From the NCBI RefSeq assembly GCF_002285285.1, contig NZ_NSJF01000005.1, positions 1 through 64,000 on the forward strand: DNA of 64,000 bases, written 5' to 3'. Below, piece by piece: positions 53,757 through 62,031 of the stretch. A program made the position numbers and the translations under genes. This stretch comes from Vandammella animalimorsus (GTDB lineage: Bacteria > Pseudomonadota > Gammaproteobacteria > Burkholderiales > Burkholderiaceae_C). Under the pieces are notes generated by a model. That model worked only from the letters and a program-made list of their open reading frames with translations. It had not been told where the DNA came from and ran no database searches. Positions within the stretch are counted from its first letter, which is position 1; the number at the start of each line of letters is the position of its first letter.

Positions 53757-54566
53757 ATGTACATCGATTCGCATTGCCATTTGAGCTTCCCCGAGCTGTA
53801 CCCGCAGCTGCCTGCCATTCGCGAGGCCATGCAGGCCGCGCAGGTGGACAAGGCGCTGTGCATCTGCACCACGCTGGAGGAATTCGAGCGCGTGCACGCG
53901 CTGGCGCTGCAGCACCCCAACATCTGGTGCACGGTGGGCGTGCACCCGGACAACGAGGGCGTGGCCGAGCCCGATCTGGACACGCTGCTGGCGCTGGGCG
54001 CGCGCGAGAAGGTCGTGGGCATTGGCGAGACCGGCCTGGACTATTACGACATGCCCGGCCGCAAGGGCGGGCGCAGCATCGCCGACATGCATTGGCAGCG
54101 CGAGCGCTTTCGCGTGCACATTCGCGCCGCGAGGGCCTTGCGCAAACCGCTGGTGATTCACACGCGCGACTCGGCGCTGGCCACGCTGGAGATCCTGCGC
54201 GAGGAGGGCGAGGATGGCCGCGGCAATCAGGCCGGCGGTGTGTTTCACTGCTTCGTCGAGGACGTTGCCATCGCACGCCAGGTATTGGAGCTGGGCTATT
54301 ACATCTCCTTTGCCGGCATCGTCACCTTCAAGAACGCCAGGCAGGTGCAGGAGGTGGCGCGCTACGTGCCGCTCGATCGCTTGCTGATCGAGACCGACAG
54401 CCCGTATCTGGCCCCGGTGCCGCACCGCGGCAAGACCAACAGCCCGGCCTACGTGCCGCACGTGGCGCAGTGCATTGCTGCGCTGCGCGGCATCAGCGCC
54501 GAGGAGGTTGGCCAGGCCAGCAGCGAAAATTTCCACAGCCTTTTCCATGGAGTGACTGCCGCATGA
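53757..54566 (+). CDS. TatD family metal-dependent hydrolase
   Basis: This 269-residue TIM-barrel hydrolase has the metal-binding DSHCHL at the N-terminus, GIGETGLDYY with the glutamate ligand, VIHTRDS, and ETDSPYLAPVPHRGKTNSPAYV. TatD proteins act as nucleases in DNA or RNA quality control. ATG at 53757 is preferred to TTG at 53742, with no strong binding site for either. It overlaps the ankyrin gene (ATGA). Confidence 0.92.
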   Translation: MYIDSHCHLSFPELYPQLPAIREAMQAAQVDKALCICTTLEEFERVHALALQHPNIWCTVGVHPDNEGVAEPDLDTLLALGAREKVVGIGETGLDYYDMPGRKGGRSIADMHWQRERFRVHIRAARALRKPLVIHTRDSALATLEILREEGEDGRGNQAGGVFHCFVEDVAIARQVLELGYYISFAGIVTFKNARQVQEVARYVPLDRLLIETDSPYLAPVPHRGKTNSPAYVPHVAQCIAALRGISAEEVGQASSENFHSLFHGVTAA

Positions 54567-55375
54567 AGCAAGCCCTGCAAACCCCTGGCCTTCAACGCCG
54601 CACGCTGGCCCAGGCCCTGGCTGGCGTGGCTGCCACACTGGCGCTGGGCCTGCTGGCCGCGCCAGAAGCCACTTGGGCGCAGCAGCCCCAACAGCCGGGC
54701 GCGAAGGCCGCGCAGGTTGCACGCCAGAATGAGCCCGGCGTCGAGCGCCTGTTCACCGCCGTCAAGCGCGACAACGGCTCGGCCATGCAGCGTCTGCTGG
54801 CCGAGGGCGCCAACCCCAATGTGCGCGATGCGGCCAGCGGCCAGACGCCGATGACGCTGGCGCTGCAGTTGGAGAGCCTGAACGTCTTCAACGCGCTGAT
54901 GGGCTCGCGCAGCACCAACGTCGAATACCGCAATGCGCGCGACGAAAGCCCGCTGATGATGGCCGCCATCCGGGGCAATCTCGACGCCGTCACGCGGCTG
55001 GTGCGCCAGGGCGCGCACGTCAACAAGCCGCAGTGGACGCCGCTGCACTACGCCGCCTCGGGCACCTCTGAGGAGCACCAGGTGGCCATCACCGAGCTGC
55101 TGCTGGCGCAGCACGCCTATATCGATGCGCAATCGCCCAACGGCACCACGCCGCTGATGATGGCCGCCCAATACGGCACCGATGCCGTGGCGCGGCTGTT
55201 GATGCAGGAAGGGGCCGATCCGCTGATGAAAAACCAGCTGGGCATGACGGCGGTGGACTTTGCGCGCCGCGTCGGCCGCGAGACCCTGGCCAAGGAAATC
55301 ATCCGCTACAGCCAGCAGGTGCAGCAGCGCCGCAGCCAGCCGCGCCCGACGCCCGCGCAGCCCGCCGCTCGTTGA
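54563..55375 (+). CDS. Ankyrin repeat protein, exported
   Basis: This 270-residue protein has a signal peptide (about residues 12-39, ending TWAQ) and about five ankyrin repeats between residues 55 and 245, for example ESPLMMAAIRGNLDAVTRLVRQGA and GTTPLMMAAQYGTDAVARLLMQEGA. The end is Arg/Gln/Pro-rich. Homologues occur downstream of tatD in related genomes but a function is not known. It is translationally coupled to tatD. Confidence 0.85.
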   Translation: MKQALQTPGLQRRTLAQALAGVAATLALGLLAAPEATWAQQPQQPGAKAAQVARQNEPGVERLFTAVKRDNGSAMQRLLAEGANPNVRDAASGQTPMTLALQLESLNVFNALMGSRSTNVEYRNARDESPLMMAAIRGNLDAVTRLVRQGAHVNKPQWTPLHYAASGTSEEHQVAITELLLAQHAYIDAQSPNGTTPLMMAAQYGTDAVARLLMQEGADPLMKNQLGMTAVDFARRVGRETLAKEIIRYSQQVQQRRSQPRPTPAQPAAR

Positions 55376-55491
55376 GCCGCGCTGGGCCGGGCGCTTGACT
55401 GGGCGCTGGGCGCGTCGCGCACAAGGCCTGTCAGGTTTTGGGCCGCTGGCGCGACTATGGCAGTGTCCATCGACTGCAAAGGAGAGAAACC

Positions 55492-57120
55492 ATGCCATCA
55501 CACGCAATGCGCCAGCGCGGCTGGCTGGCGCTGTGCCTTCTTGCCGCAGCCATCGCTGCCGCCGTGCTGCTGCTGTTGCCGCTGGCGCGCGCCGACAAGC
55601 CCGCGCCCGCGCCGGCCTGGGCGACGCTGAGCGCGCTGCAGGACGTGCGCGGCCAGCCCGCCAGCGTGCACCTGAAGCCGGGCCGGCCCACGCTGGTCAA
55701 GTTCTGGGCCAGCTGGTGCCCGCTGTGCCTGTCGGAATTGCAGCAGACCAACGACTGGGTGCGCGACGGGCAGCTGGGCAACGTCAACCTGGTCAGCCTG
55801 GCCTCGCCCGGCCACCTGGGCGAGAAGGCCAGCGGCGCCTTTGAGCGCTGGTACTCGCGGCTCGAATACCCACAGCTGCCCGTGCTGCTGGACCACGGCG
55901 GCAGCATTACCCAGGCGCTGGGCATCCGCGTCTATCCTTCCTGGGCCTTGTTCGATGCCGATGGCCAGCTGCTGCGCAGCGTGCGCGGCAGCCTGAACGC
56001 AGCGCAACTGCAGGCCCTGCTGACCAATGCCCAGGCCCCGCTGGATGCCGCTGCGGCAGCCAGCCCCACCCCATCCCCCGCACCACAGGAGGAGCACACC
56101 ATGAATCGCAAAACCATCTACCTGGCCGGCGGCTGCTTCTGGGGCCTGGAGGCCTACTTCCAGCGCGTGCCCGGCGTCGTCGATGCCGTCTCCGGCTACG
56201 CCAACGGCAAGACCGACAAGCCCAGCTATGAGGACGTGATCCACCGCGGCACCGGCCATGCCGAGACCGTGCGCGTGGACTACGACGCAGATCGCCTGAG
56301 CCTGGAAGACATCCTGGAGTACTACTTTCGCGTCATCGACCCCACCAGCCTGAACCGGCAGGGCAACGACCGCGGCACGCAGTACCGCACTGGCATCTAC
56401 TACACCGACGCTGCCGAGCAACCGCTCATTGCCGCCGCGCTGGCCGCCGAGCAGCGCAAATACGGCCAGCCGCTGGTGGTGGAAAACCTGCCGCTGCGCC
56501 AGTTCCACCCGGCCGAGGAGTACCACCAGGACTACCTGCTGAAGAACCCGGGCGGCTATTGCCACATCGACATCCGCAAGGCCGATGAGCCGCTGCAGGG
56601 CCGCCAGCAACGCATGCAAGGCCAGCAGGCCCAGGCCGCCCAGGGCAGCAGCCAGGGCGCGGGTTTTGACGCGCAAGCCTGGCGCAAGCCCGACGACGCG
56701 GCGCTGCGCCAGCAGCTCACGCCCGAGCAGTACCGCATCACCCAGCAAAGCGGCACCGAGCGCGCCTTCAGCCATGCCTACGATCACCTGTTCGAGCCCG
56801 GCATCTATGTGGACGTGGTCAGCGGCGAGCCGCTGTTCAGCTCGGCCGACAAATTCGATTCCGGCTGCGGCTGGCCCAGCTTCACCCGCCCCATCGAGCA
56901 GGCTGCCGTCACCGAGCACGAAGACCTGAGCTACAACATGCGCCGCGTCGAAGTGCGCAGCCGCACGGCCGATTCGCACCTGGGCCACGTCTTCCCCGAC
57001 GGCCCGCGCGACAAGGGCGGCCTGCGCTACTGCATCAACGGCGCCAGCCTGCGCTTCATCCCACTGGCGCAGATGGAGGAGCAGGGCTACGGCGCCTACA
57101 AGGCGCAGGTGCAGCGTTGA
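55492..57120 (+). CDS. msrAB: Thioredoxin-MsrA-MsrB fusion, methionine sulfoxide reductase
   Basis: This 542-residue exported protein repairs oxidised methionine in the envelope. Domains in order: N-terminal anchor or signal (residues 10-32), thioredoxin-like with WASWCPLC (about 75-82), MsrA with [11 protein letters not shown] (about 213), MsrB with SGCGWPSF and the catalytic [11 protein letters not shown]. The MsrB zinc cysteines are replaced ([10 protein letters not shown]), as in Neisseria PilB. The first in-frame ATG with a good binding site (GGAGAG) is at 55492. Confidence 0.93.
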   Translation: MPSHAMRQRGWLALCLLAAAIAAAVLLLLPLARADKPAPAPAWATLSALQDVRGQPASVHLKPGRPTLVKFWASWCPLCLSELQQTNDWVRDGQLGNVNLVSLASPGHLGEKASGAFERWYSRLEYPQLPVLLDHGGSITQALGIRVYPSWALFDADGQLLRSVRGSLNAAQLQALLTNAQAPLDAAAAASPTPSPAPQEEHTMNRKTIYLAGGCFWGLEAYFQRVPGVVDAVSGYANGKTDKPSYEDVIHRGTGHAETVRVDYDADRLSLEDILEYYFRVIDPTSLNRQGNDRGTQYRTGIYYTDAAEQPLIAAALAAEQRKYGQPLVVENLPLRQFHPAEEYHQDYLLKNPGGYCHIDIRKADEPLQGRQQRMQGQQAQAAQGSSQGAGFDAQAWRKPDDAALRQQLTPEQYRITQQSGTERAFSHAYDHLFEPGIYVDVVSGEPLFSSADKFDSGCGWPSFTRPIEQAAVTEHEDLSYNMRRVEVRSRTADSHLGHVFPDGPRDKGGLRYCINGASLRFIPLAQMEEQGYGAYKAQVQR

Positions 57121-57198
57121 GGCTCATGCCCCTCTCTGGCCAATGCGCAGAGGGGGCATGAAAGCCGCTGCCTGTCAAAACCTTGAAAGGAGAGCGAC

Positions 57199-57609
57199 GT
57201 GAGCGAGCGCGATGAACTGCTGCGGCAACTGTGCCATGCCGCCTTGCAGGAAGTGACACTGCCGTCGCAATGGCGCAGGCTCATCCTGGTGGGCGTGCGT
57301 GGCCAGGGCTTTGCCAGCATGAGCGGCTTTTGCTTCGATGCCGCAGGCCAGGCCCACCCCGTCGCGCCGCGTGGCCAGAGCGTGCGCGCCATGAAGCGCC
57401 TGGCCCAGGCCATGGCCGAGGCCGACGCCGCAGCGGCGGGCGCGGCTGAGCCGAGCCGCCTTTGGCTGTCCTGCCTGCTGCGCATCGGCAGCGATGGGCC
57501 ATTCGATGCCGACTTCGAATACGCTGACGCCCAACGCTGGCAGATCACGCCCGCCAACATCGAGCAGCGCATCGCCGAGTTTGCCGCAATGCCGCCGCCG
57601 GGCGGGTAA
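57199..57609 (+). CDS. Small YezG/DUF600-like protein, paralogue 1
   Basis: This 136-residue soluble protein has LPSQWRRLILVGV near the N-terminus and IGSDGPFDADFEYADAQRWQITPANIEQRIAEFAAMP at the C-terminus, patterns resembling the YezG (DUF600) immunity family. A GTG start at 57199 is preceded by AAAGGAGAG. It is clearly paralogous to the next gene. No toxin gene is adjacent. The family assignment is by eye and tentative; function unknown. Confidence 0.55.
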   Translation: MSERDELLRQLCHAALQEVTLPSQWRRLILVGVRGQGFASMSGFCFDAAGQAHPVAPRGQSVRAMKRLAQAMAEADAAAAGAAEPSRLWLSCLLRIGSDGPFDADFEYADAQRWQITPANIEQRIAEFAAMPPPGG

Positions 57610-57655
57610 TGCCAAGGCTGGCGCGCGCTGCGCAAAGATGCGGCACGCGCGCTTA

Positions 57656-57816
57656 GAACCTGTTCAAAATCCCTGCGCGGTGTGCAATCAAGCGGATTTG
57701 GGCGGTCTGCCGCGTTGCAAAGCCTCGCCATAGCCCCAGCTATGGCTGTGTTTTGCGCCTTGCAGCCCATCCCAAACCGCTTCTTGCCCGCTCGCACCGA
57801 GATTTTGAACAGGTTC
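57656..57816. repeat. 161-bp palindromic repeat, copy B (MITE-like)
   Basis: Same length and ends as copy A, with about 89 percent identity by my hand alignment. The centre reads CATAGC-CCCA-GCTATG (57729-57744), whose loop is the reverse complement of the one in copy A. TA precedes the left end (57654-57655). It lies between two paralogous genes and ends 38 bases before the second one's start. Confidence 0.8.
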
Positions 57817-57854
57817 TCAGACCGTGCGCAAACCCTTCAGCTCAGGAGAGAGAC

Positions 57855-58256
57855 ATGGGCCATTCCGACGAACTGCTGCCCCAGGCCGGGGACTTGCTGA
57901 CCCAGGTGCTGCGCAGCGCCTTGCAGGAAATCCAACTGCCGCCGCAGTGGAGCAAGCTGATCCTGATCGGCGAATACGACGGCTGCGGCGGCATGGGCGG
58001 CTTTGCCTTCGATGCCCAAGGCAAGACCCATGCCGTTGCACCGCGCGGCGGCCACACTTTGGAGCTGCTTGAGCAATTGGCCCAGGCCATGGCCCAGGAC
58101 AGCCCCACTGGCAGCCCCTGGCTGGCCTGCCTGCTGCGCTTGGGCAGCGACGGCCGGTTTGGTGCGCAGTTCGAATACGAAGACAGCCGGCGCTGGGCCA
58201 TCACCCCGGCCAACCACGCCCAGCGCGTGGCCGAGTTTGCCGCCATGCCGGTTTGA
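57855..58256 (+). CDS. Small YezG/DUF600-like protein, paralogue 2
   Basis: This 133-residue protein shares with paralogue 1 the segments LPPQWSKLILIGEY, AVAPRGGH and LRLGSDGRFGAQFEYEDSRRWAITPANHAQRVAEFAAMP. AGGAGAG precedes the ATG at 57855; a longer frame from 57753 would run through the repeat. Gene duplication with a repeat in between suggests the repeat inserted after duplication or helped it. Function unknown, immunity-like by resemblance only. Confidence 0.55.
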   Translation: MGHSDELLPQAGDLLTQVLRSALQEIQLPPQWSKLILIGEYDGCGGMGGFAFDAQGKTHAVAPRGGHTLELLEQLAQAMAQDSPTGSPWLACLLRLGSDGRFGAQFEYEDSRRWAITPANHAQRVAEFAAMPV

Positions 58257-58270
58257 GGGGTGAGCCCGGC

Positions 58271-58720
58271 TCAGCGCGTGCCCGTGGAGCCGTAGCCGCC
58301 AGTGCCGCGGCTGCTGGGGGCAAATTGCTTGACTACGCGCAACTGCGCCTGCACCACGGGCACGATCACCAGCTGCGCGATGCGCTCCAGCGGGGCAATC
58401 TCGATGGGCTGCTGGCCGCGGTTCCAGGCGCTGACCATCAGCTGGCCCTGGTAATCGCTGTCGATCAGCCCCACCAGATTGCCCAGCACCAGCCCCTGCT
58501 TGTGGCCCAGGCCCGAGCGCGGCAGGATCAGCGCGGCATAGCCCGGGTCCTGCAGGTGCATGGCCAGCCCGGTGGGCACCAGCACCGCCGGCGAGCCGGG
58601 CGCCAGCGTCAGCGGCTCTTGCAGGCAGGCGCGCAGGTCCAGCCCGGCGCTGCCAGGGGTGGCGTAGGCGGGCGGTTGCTCGTGCAGGCGGGGGTCGAGG
58701 ATTTGGATGTCGATTTGCAT
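58271..58720 (-). CDS. dut: dUTP diphosphatase
   Basis: This 149-residue trimeric enzyme hydrolyses dUTP to dUMP, keeping uracil out of DNA. Motifs in order: [46 protein letters not shown], and the C-terminal [10 protein letters not shown]. The ATG at 58720 gives the family start; the long frame to 59503 is a shadow of the lipoprotein gene. It lies 65 bases after that gene on the same strand. Confidence 0.95.
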   Translation of the reverse strand: MQIDIQILDPRLHEQPPAYATPGSAGLDLRACLQEPLTLAPGSPAVLVPTGLAMHLQDPGYAALILPRSGLGHKQGLVLGNLVGLIDSDYQGQLMVSAWNRGQQPIEIAPLERIAQLVIVPVVQAQLRVVKQFAPSSRGTGGYGSTGTR

Positions 58721-58785
58721 GGGGAAAACACCGTGGGCCATGCGCCGTGCGCGTGGCGGTTGCGATGGGGGATGAAGGGAGGCGA

Positions 58786-59634
58786 TCAGCGCCCGGCAGG
58801 CGTTGCCGCTGCGGGCGCCGTGGCTTGGGGTGAGGGGCTGGCCAGCGCGCCCTGGCGCTGCACGATGGCAATGCGCAGCTCGGTCTGTGCCAGCAGCTCG
58901 TCCAAGCCCTGCGCGCGTGCGTACTGCGCCTGGCGCAGCAGCCAGGCCAGCAGCGGCCGGCGCCAGCCTTGGGCCGAGGCGGTGTCGATGGCCAGCGCCA
59001 TCAGCTCGGGCGAGGCCTGGGCGCTGCGGCGCTGCAGCAAGGCCGCTGCCAGCAGGCGCGAGAGCGGATCTTCGATGGCCTGCAGCGCGCCCAGGCTGGC
59101 CGCGTCGATCTGCTGGTGCGCGGCAATGCGCTGCTGTGGCGCGGGCAGGGCGTTGCGCTGCGCCGCATCCAGCGCCTGGCCGCCCAGATAGGCCGCATAG
59201 GCGCGCGCCTGGGCCGAAGCGCCCGGCGCCAGCGGCGTGAAATCGGCGCAAGGCTGCCAGTCCAGGCTGGCCATTTGCACCGCGCACTGGCGCAGCACCA
59301 GCAGGGCCAGTGCCTCTGGGCTGCCGGTGCGCGCCACCTGCTGGCGCGCGCGCTGCCACTCCAGCTGTGCCACGCGCTCGTCGCCATCCAGGTAGGCGGC
59401 CTGGGCCAGTTCGGCCGAGGCCAGCGAGCGCACCTGCCACTGCGCCGGCGGCGGCTTGCTGCTGCAGGCCGCCAGCAGCCCCATGAGCCCCAACAAGCCA
59501 CACAGCAGCGCCAAGCGCCAGCCATCGGGCCAGCGAGCGGGCCTACAGGCGGCAGTGGCCCGAGCCAACAGGCCGCAGGGCAGGGCGGGGGAGCAATCGG
59601 GTAAGTGGGGCGGGTTCAACGGCATGGCGGGCAA
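58786..59634 (-). CDS. Putative lipoprotein, Ala/Gln-rich, unknown function
   Basis: This 282-residue protein has an N-terminal arginine-containing segment, a hydrophobic stretch and the lipobox LLAAC near residue 57, so it is probably an outer-membrane or periplasmic lipoprotein. The rest is Ala/Gln/Leu-rich helix with no motif I know. A start at 59634 or a little later (59625) is possible; the signal would be unusually long. A TTGGGC tandem array lies 57-104 bases upstream. Confidence 0.7.
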   Translation of the reverse strand: MPAMPLNPPHLPDCSPALPCGLLARATAACRPARWPDGWRLALLCGLLGLMGLLAACSSKPPPAQWQVRSLASAELAQAAYLDGDERVAQLEWQRARQQVARTGSPEALALLVLRQCAVQMASLDWQPCADFTPLAPGASAQARAYAAYLGGQALDAAQRNALPAPQQRIAAHQQIDAASLGALQAIEDPLSRLLAAALLQRRSAQASPELMALAIDTASAQGWRRPLLAWLLRQAQYARAQGLDELLAQTELRIAIVQRQGALASPSPQATAPAAATPAGR

Positions 59635-59696
59635 TGATGGGCCTTGAGAAGAAACTGGCCAGCAGCCGCATGGCGCATGGCGCTTGGCACATGGGC

Positions 59697-59738
59697 TTGG
59701 GCTTGGGCTTGGGCTTGGGCTTGGGCTTGGGCTTGGGC
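59697..59738. repeat. Hexanucleotide tandem array (TTGGGC, 7 copies)
   Basis: Seven perfect TTGGGC units, preceded by one variant ATGGGC at 59691-59696. It lies in the gap upstream of the minus-strand lipoprotein gene. TATGAT at 59742-59747 follows directly on the + strand. Confidence 0.9.
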
Positions 59739-59916
59739 CGGTATGATCGCGCAGCTTCTTCGGGGCCTATTCACGAGTTGGGCGCAGACGGCATGGCATT
59801 CAGCCGCGCTGCGCGCCAGCGCCGTGGGCAGGCCCCGAGCCGACGCAGCAAGGGCAGGCAGTATGCCTTGATTTGTCGCGGCGCAGCCCGCCCCAGCCAA
59901 CCCGATGGCCCTCTTG

Positions 59917-60091
59917 GAGCCTGCTCAAAATCTCGGTGCGCGCGGGCAAGAAGCGGCTGGGGATGGACAGCCGGGCGCCACTTTGCGCATATCACGCCGC
60001 CATAGCCGAAACGATGGCCAGGCGTCTGCAGCGCAAGCAGGCCACCCCAATTCGCGCTCTTGCCAGCCGTGCAGAGATGTTGAACAGGTTC
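59917..60091. repeat. Palindromic repeat, diverged copy C in inverted orientation
   Basis: GAGCCTGCTCAAAATCTCGG to GTTGAACAGGTTC, 175 bases, matches copy A read in reverse complement, with clear similarity in both end regions (for example GGCAAGAAGCGG and GTGCAGAGATGTTGAACAGGTTC) and loss of the central palindrome. It ends about 20 bases before the start codon of the nitroreductase gene. Confidence 0.68.
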
Positions 60092-60110
60092 TTGTAATGA
60101 AAGGATTTTC

Positions 60111-60704
60111 ATGTCACCCACCAGTGCCCCCGAGCAGCCAGGCAATGCCGCGCTGCAGCGCATGTTGCAGCGCCGCTCGGCCTGGCCCCTGGCCCAGCCC
60201 GGCCCGGACGAGGAGACCTTGCAGCGCATCCTCGGCGCGGCCGCGTGCGCGCCCGACCACGCCGGCCTGATGCCTTGGCGCTTCAAATACGTGCGCGATG
60301 GGCAGCGCCAGCAGCTGCTGCAGCAGGTGTTGGCCTGCCCCGAGGCGCAAACGCCGCAGGCGCAGGACATGCACGGCAAGTTCACCGCCAAGCTCACCAC
60401 GGCGCCTGTGGTCATCGTGTTGGCCGAGCGGCAGGTGCCGCACCCCAAGGCGCCCGATTTCGAGCAAACCCTGGCCTGCGGCGCAGCGGTGATGAACATG
60501 CTCAATGCTGCGCACTTCCTGGGCTTTCATGGCTTTTGGTCCACCGCGCCTGGGGTGCTGCCCGATTTGCTCAAGCGCGTCATGGGCTTCGAGCCGGGCG
60601 ATCGCATCCTCGGCCTGCTGAACCTGGGCACGCCGCCGCACACGCCCAGCACGCCGCCGCGCCCACAGGTCAGCGCTTACGCTGAGCCCTGGCCCACCCC
60701 TTGA
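60111..60704 (+). CDS. Nitroreductase family protein (YdjA-like)
   Basis: This 197-residue flavoprotein begins with LQRRSAWPLAQPGPDEETLQRIL, and has AAACAPDHAGLMPWRF and LNAAHFLGFHGFWSTAP, typical of the small YdjA-type FMN-dependent nitroreductases. The natural substrate is unknown. AAAGGA lies upstream of the ATG. It precedes ldcA; its stop overlaps a TTG/ATG but ldcA probably starts at 60785. Confidence 0.87.
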   Translation: MSPTSAPEQPGNAALQRMLQRRSAWPLAQPGPDEETLQRILGAAACAPDHAGLMPWRFKYVRDGQRQQLLQQVLACPEAQTPQAQDMHGKFTAKLTTAPVVIVLAERQVPHPKAPDFEQTLACGAAVMNMLNAAHFLGFHGFWSTAPGVLPDLLKRVMGFEPGDRILGLLNLGTPPHTPSTPPRPQVSAYAEPWPTP

Positions 60705-60784
60705 TGAGAAAGGCCCGCATCAATCCAGCGGCCTGTGTGCACGGTGATTCTTGCGGGCCAGCCATAGCCTCTTGCAGAGAGAAC

Positions 60785-61780
60785 ATGCCTGCAGCCACCC
60801 ACCCCTGCACCCCAACCTGTGCTTGCCAGGCCCAGCATGACGGGCATGAGCCTGTGCCTGACCGTGCCCGCCAGGTCTATGTGTATTCGCCCAGCGGCGC
60901 CGTGCGCGACCGTGCCGCGCTGCGTCGTGGCATGCGCCGTTTGGAGAAGGCCGGCTTTGCCGTCACGCTCGATGAGGGCGCGCTGTGGCGCGACAGCCGC
61001 TTTGCCGGCACGCACGCCCAGCGCCTGGACGCGCTGCACCGTGCGGCGCGCAGCGGCGCCGATGTGGCCTTGATCAGCCGCGGCGGCTACGGCCTGAACC
61101 ATCTGTTGCCGCACATTGATTACGCGCTGCTGGCGCGCGCCATCGCCCAGGGCACGCAGTTCATGGGCTTTAGCGACTTCACGGCGCTGCAGCTGGCGCT
61201 GCTGGCGCACACCGGCGCCATCAGCTGGGCCGGCGCCAGCCTGTGCGTCGACTTCGGCACTGCCGAGCCGCCCGATGAGATCACCCAGGCCTGCTTCGAG
61301 GACGTGGCCTATGGCATTGCCGAGGGCACAGGCTGGCGCATTGGCAAAGACTGCGCTGCGGCCTACCAGGGGCTGCACATCGACCAGGCCACGCTTTGGG
61401 GCGGCAATCTGGCCGTGCTGGCCTCGCTGATTGGCACGCCGCACCTGCCGGCCATCGAGGGCGGCATTCTGTTTCTGGAAGATGTGGGCGAGGCTCCGTA
61501 CCGCGTCGAGCGCATGCTGGTGCAGCTGGAGCAGGCCGGCATCCTGGCGCGCCAGCAGGCGCTGCTGCTGGGCCACTTCACCGAAGCGCCGCCGGCCCCG
61601 CGCGAGCGCGGCTATCACCTGGGCAGCATCGTTGCCGCATTGCGTGAGCGCACCGGCCTGCCAGTGCTGACTGGCTTGCCCTTCGGGCACGTGCCCACCA
61701 AGGTCTGCCTGCCCGTGGGCGCCAAGGTGCAGTTGCAGGTGGGCGCGCGCGAGGCCATGCTGGTCTGGGGCCATCTTTAG
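60785..61780 (+). CDS. ldcA: LD-carboxypeptidase (muramoyltetrapeptide carboxypeptidase)
   Basis: This 331-residue cytoplasmic serine peptidase of family S66 removes the terminal D-Ala from recycled murein tetrapeptides. The nucleophile motif is SRGGYGLNHLL, and the C-terminal part has GGNLAVLASLIGTP and FEDVGEAPYRVERML-like sequence. The ATG at 60785 has GAGAGA upstream; earlier in-frame starts at 60701 and 60704 give a Cys-rich tail and are less likely. A hairpin at 61779 overlaps the stop. Confidence 0.9.
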   Translation: MPAATHPCTPTCACQAQHDGHEPVPDRARQVYVYSPSGAVRDRAALRRGMRRLEKAGFAVTLDEGALWRDSRFAGTHAQRLDALHRAARSGADVALISRGGYGLNHLLPHIDYALLARAIAQGTQFMGFSDFTALQLALLAHTGAISWAGASLCVDFGTAEPPDEITQACFEDVAYGIAEGTGWRIGKDCAAAYQGLHIDQATLWGGNLAVLASLIGTPHLPAIEGGILFLEDVGEAPYRVERMLVQLEQAGILARQQALLLGHFTEAPPAPRERGYHLGSIVAALRERTGLPVLTGLPFGHVPTKVCLPVGAKVQLQVGAREAMLVWGHL

Positions 61781-61799
61781 AGCGTGCGTAACACGCTCT
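61779..61799. repeat. Hairpin formed by an end of the 269-bp element family, at the ldcA stop
   Basis: AGAGCGTG, five bases, CACGCTCT is a perfect eight-base stem. On the minus strand it reads AGAGCGTGTTACGCAC, close to the terminal repeat AGAGCGTGTTATGCAC of the element at 43856. The ldcA TAG stop is within it. It could act as a transcript end but lacks a T-run. Confidence 0.6.
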
Positions 61800-61923
61800 G
61801 AGAACAAAAGCCCTGCCCACCGCGCTGAAGTTTCAGTGCCGACTCTCCGACTCTCGACGGGTTTGGCAGCAGAAACTTGACGCTTCTGCAACGATTGTGA
61901 CAAGCCAGCGCGGCTCTGGCCTA

Positions 61924-61948
61924 ATTGTGAATAAATGCAATTTACAAT
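61924..61948. promoter_or_regulatory. Palindrome upstream of the Bug protein gene
   Basis: ATTGTGAAT, seven bases, ATTTACAAT is an inverted repeat with one mismatch, in an AT-rich spot 85-108 bases before the start of the Bug gene. Its size suggests an operator, for example of a LysR- or GntR-type regulator. The regulator is unknown. Confidence 0.5.
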
Positions 61949-61963
61949 GCGGCAATCCCTGTC

Positions 61964-61998
61964 GGCGCCGATGCCTGTGCAAGGCATCGGCGCCTTTT
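61964..61998 (+). terminator. Terminator-like hairpin in the leader of the Bug protein gene
   Basis: GGCGCCGATGCC and GGCATCGGCGCC form a perfect 12-base stem with a seven-base loop followed by TTTT. It lies between the candidate operator and the start codon at 62032, so it may act as an attenuator or end a small RNA. Confidence 0.7.
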
Positions 61999-62031
61999 CC
62001 AAGACCCTGTTTCTCATCAAAGGACTGTGAG

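Noticed and set aside
59697..59738. TTGGGC array as a CRISPR
   Set aside because: There are no spacers; it is a simple tandem hexamer repeat. No CRISPR-like array or cas gene is in the window.
59616..59900. Possible 94-residue minus-strand protein with an Ala-Gln dipeptide run
   Set aside because: The run is only the translation of the TTGGGC array, the frame overlaps the lipoprotein start, and no ribosome binding site is present.
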